NCBI RefSeq assembly: GCF_003265705.1
Contig: NW_020312828.1
Location: forward strand, 57,031,701 to 57,095,700
Source of the DNA: Callorhinus ursinus
Taxonomy: Eukaryota > Chordata > Mammalia > Carnivora > Otariidae
Length of the DNA: 64,000 nucleotides
Reading direction: 5' to 3'
The notes below the pieces were generated by a model. That model ran no database searches and was not told where the DNA came from. It worked only from the letters and a program-made list of their open reading frames with translations. The position numbers were made by a program, and so were the translations under genes. Within the stretch, counting starts at the first letter, position 1. Every line of letters begins with the position of its first letter. Shown piece after piece: positions 63,892 through 64,000 of this stretch.

Positions 63892-64000
63892 GTGGCTCAG
63901 TTGGTTAAGCGACAGCCTTTGGCTCAGGTCGTGATCCTGGAGTTCCAGGATCAAGTCCCGCATCGGGCTCCCTGCTCAGCAGGGAGTCTGCTTCTCCCTC
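63892..64000 (+). mobile_element. SINEC inserted in L1 ORF2, cut by the window end
   Basis: 'gggcgcctgggtggctcag' head through 'gggagtctgcttctccctc'; the tail and right duplication are outside the window. Same subtype as 38839. Confidence 0.95.

Larger units (their letters stand above)
60985..64000 (+). mobile_element. young L1, 5' end present, continues past the window
   Basis: The 5'UTR runs from 60985 to about 62800: a GC-rich promoter-like first kilobase (for example 61200-61700, with many CpG), then T-rich stretches (62030-62760). ORF1 follows (62801-63679), then a short gap and the start of ORF2 at 63775. A SINE interrupts ORF2 at 63892. Structure follows the young carnivore L1. ORF1 is broken, so it is not an active element. 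Confidence 0.92.

Overview
The window is a piece of a carnivoran mammal genome. tRNA-Lys-derived SINEC elements are scattered through it, with the usual G-C-rich head, CT-rich middle and AATAAA-rich A tail. There are also carnivore-type LINE-1 copies, and older mammalian repeats (MIR, L2-like, MLT1-like LTRs and one Tigger-like transposon). The young SINEs have the 'cgcctgggtggctcag' head seen in arctoid caniforms (bears, seals, mustelids), not the dog-specific or cat-specific forms, so a non-canid caniform is the best guess. No bacterial or viral genome is present.

The only protein-coding gene I can support is CSMD3, on the minus strand. Three internal exons are visible: 20809-20991 (a Sushi/CCP domain), 15411-15737 (a CUB domain) and 12113-12307 (the next Sushi domain). 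All three are in phase 1 at both ends, have GT/AG splice sites and join in one open frame. The alternating Sushi-CUB-Sushi order is that of the large extracellular part of the CSMD proteins. Two complete introns lie between them (5,071 and 3,103 bases). The rest of the window is parts of two large flanking introns: at least 43.0 kb upstream of the first visible exon (20992-64000) and at least 12.1 kb downstream of the last one (1-12112). Most long open frames in the window are chance or repeat-derived.

Layout by position: 0.1-0.6 kb, a probable LTR; 1.0 kb, a SINE; 2.7 kb, a TTCC microsatellite; 4.6-5.2 kb, an ancient repeat; 10.6-11.7 kb, an L1 tail and two SINEs; 12.1-21.0 kb, the three exons with SINEs, a MIR and L1 tails between them; 23.2-24.6 kb, a nested SINE pair and a third SINE; 26.0-28.1 kb, an L1 with a 5' inversion; 28.3-30.2 kb, a MIR and MLT1-like LTRs, one split by a second LTR; 33-42 kb, SINEs, a MIR, an LTR and a Tigger-like element; 45.1-48.0 kb, a young 5'-truncated L1 inside a probable LTR, then an older L1 tail; 48-59 kb, a SINE-poor stretch with GGAA repeats, a 26-base U6 snRNA fragment and an ancient repeat; 59.2-64.0 kb, L1 3' ends, an old L1 5' region, and a young L1 that starts at its 5'UTR and runs out of the window with a SINE in ORF2.

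The points most worth a second look are retrotransposition scars: a twin-primed L1 whose junction holds a 49-base exact inverted copy of an LTR 3.5 kb away; a tail-less 26-base U6 retropseudogene with target duplications; a duplicated L1 5'UTR start whose first copy stops exactly at a splice donor; and a 49-base L1 insertion with 16-base duplications. I did not find a new protein system here.
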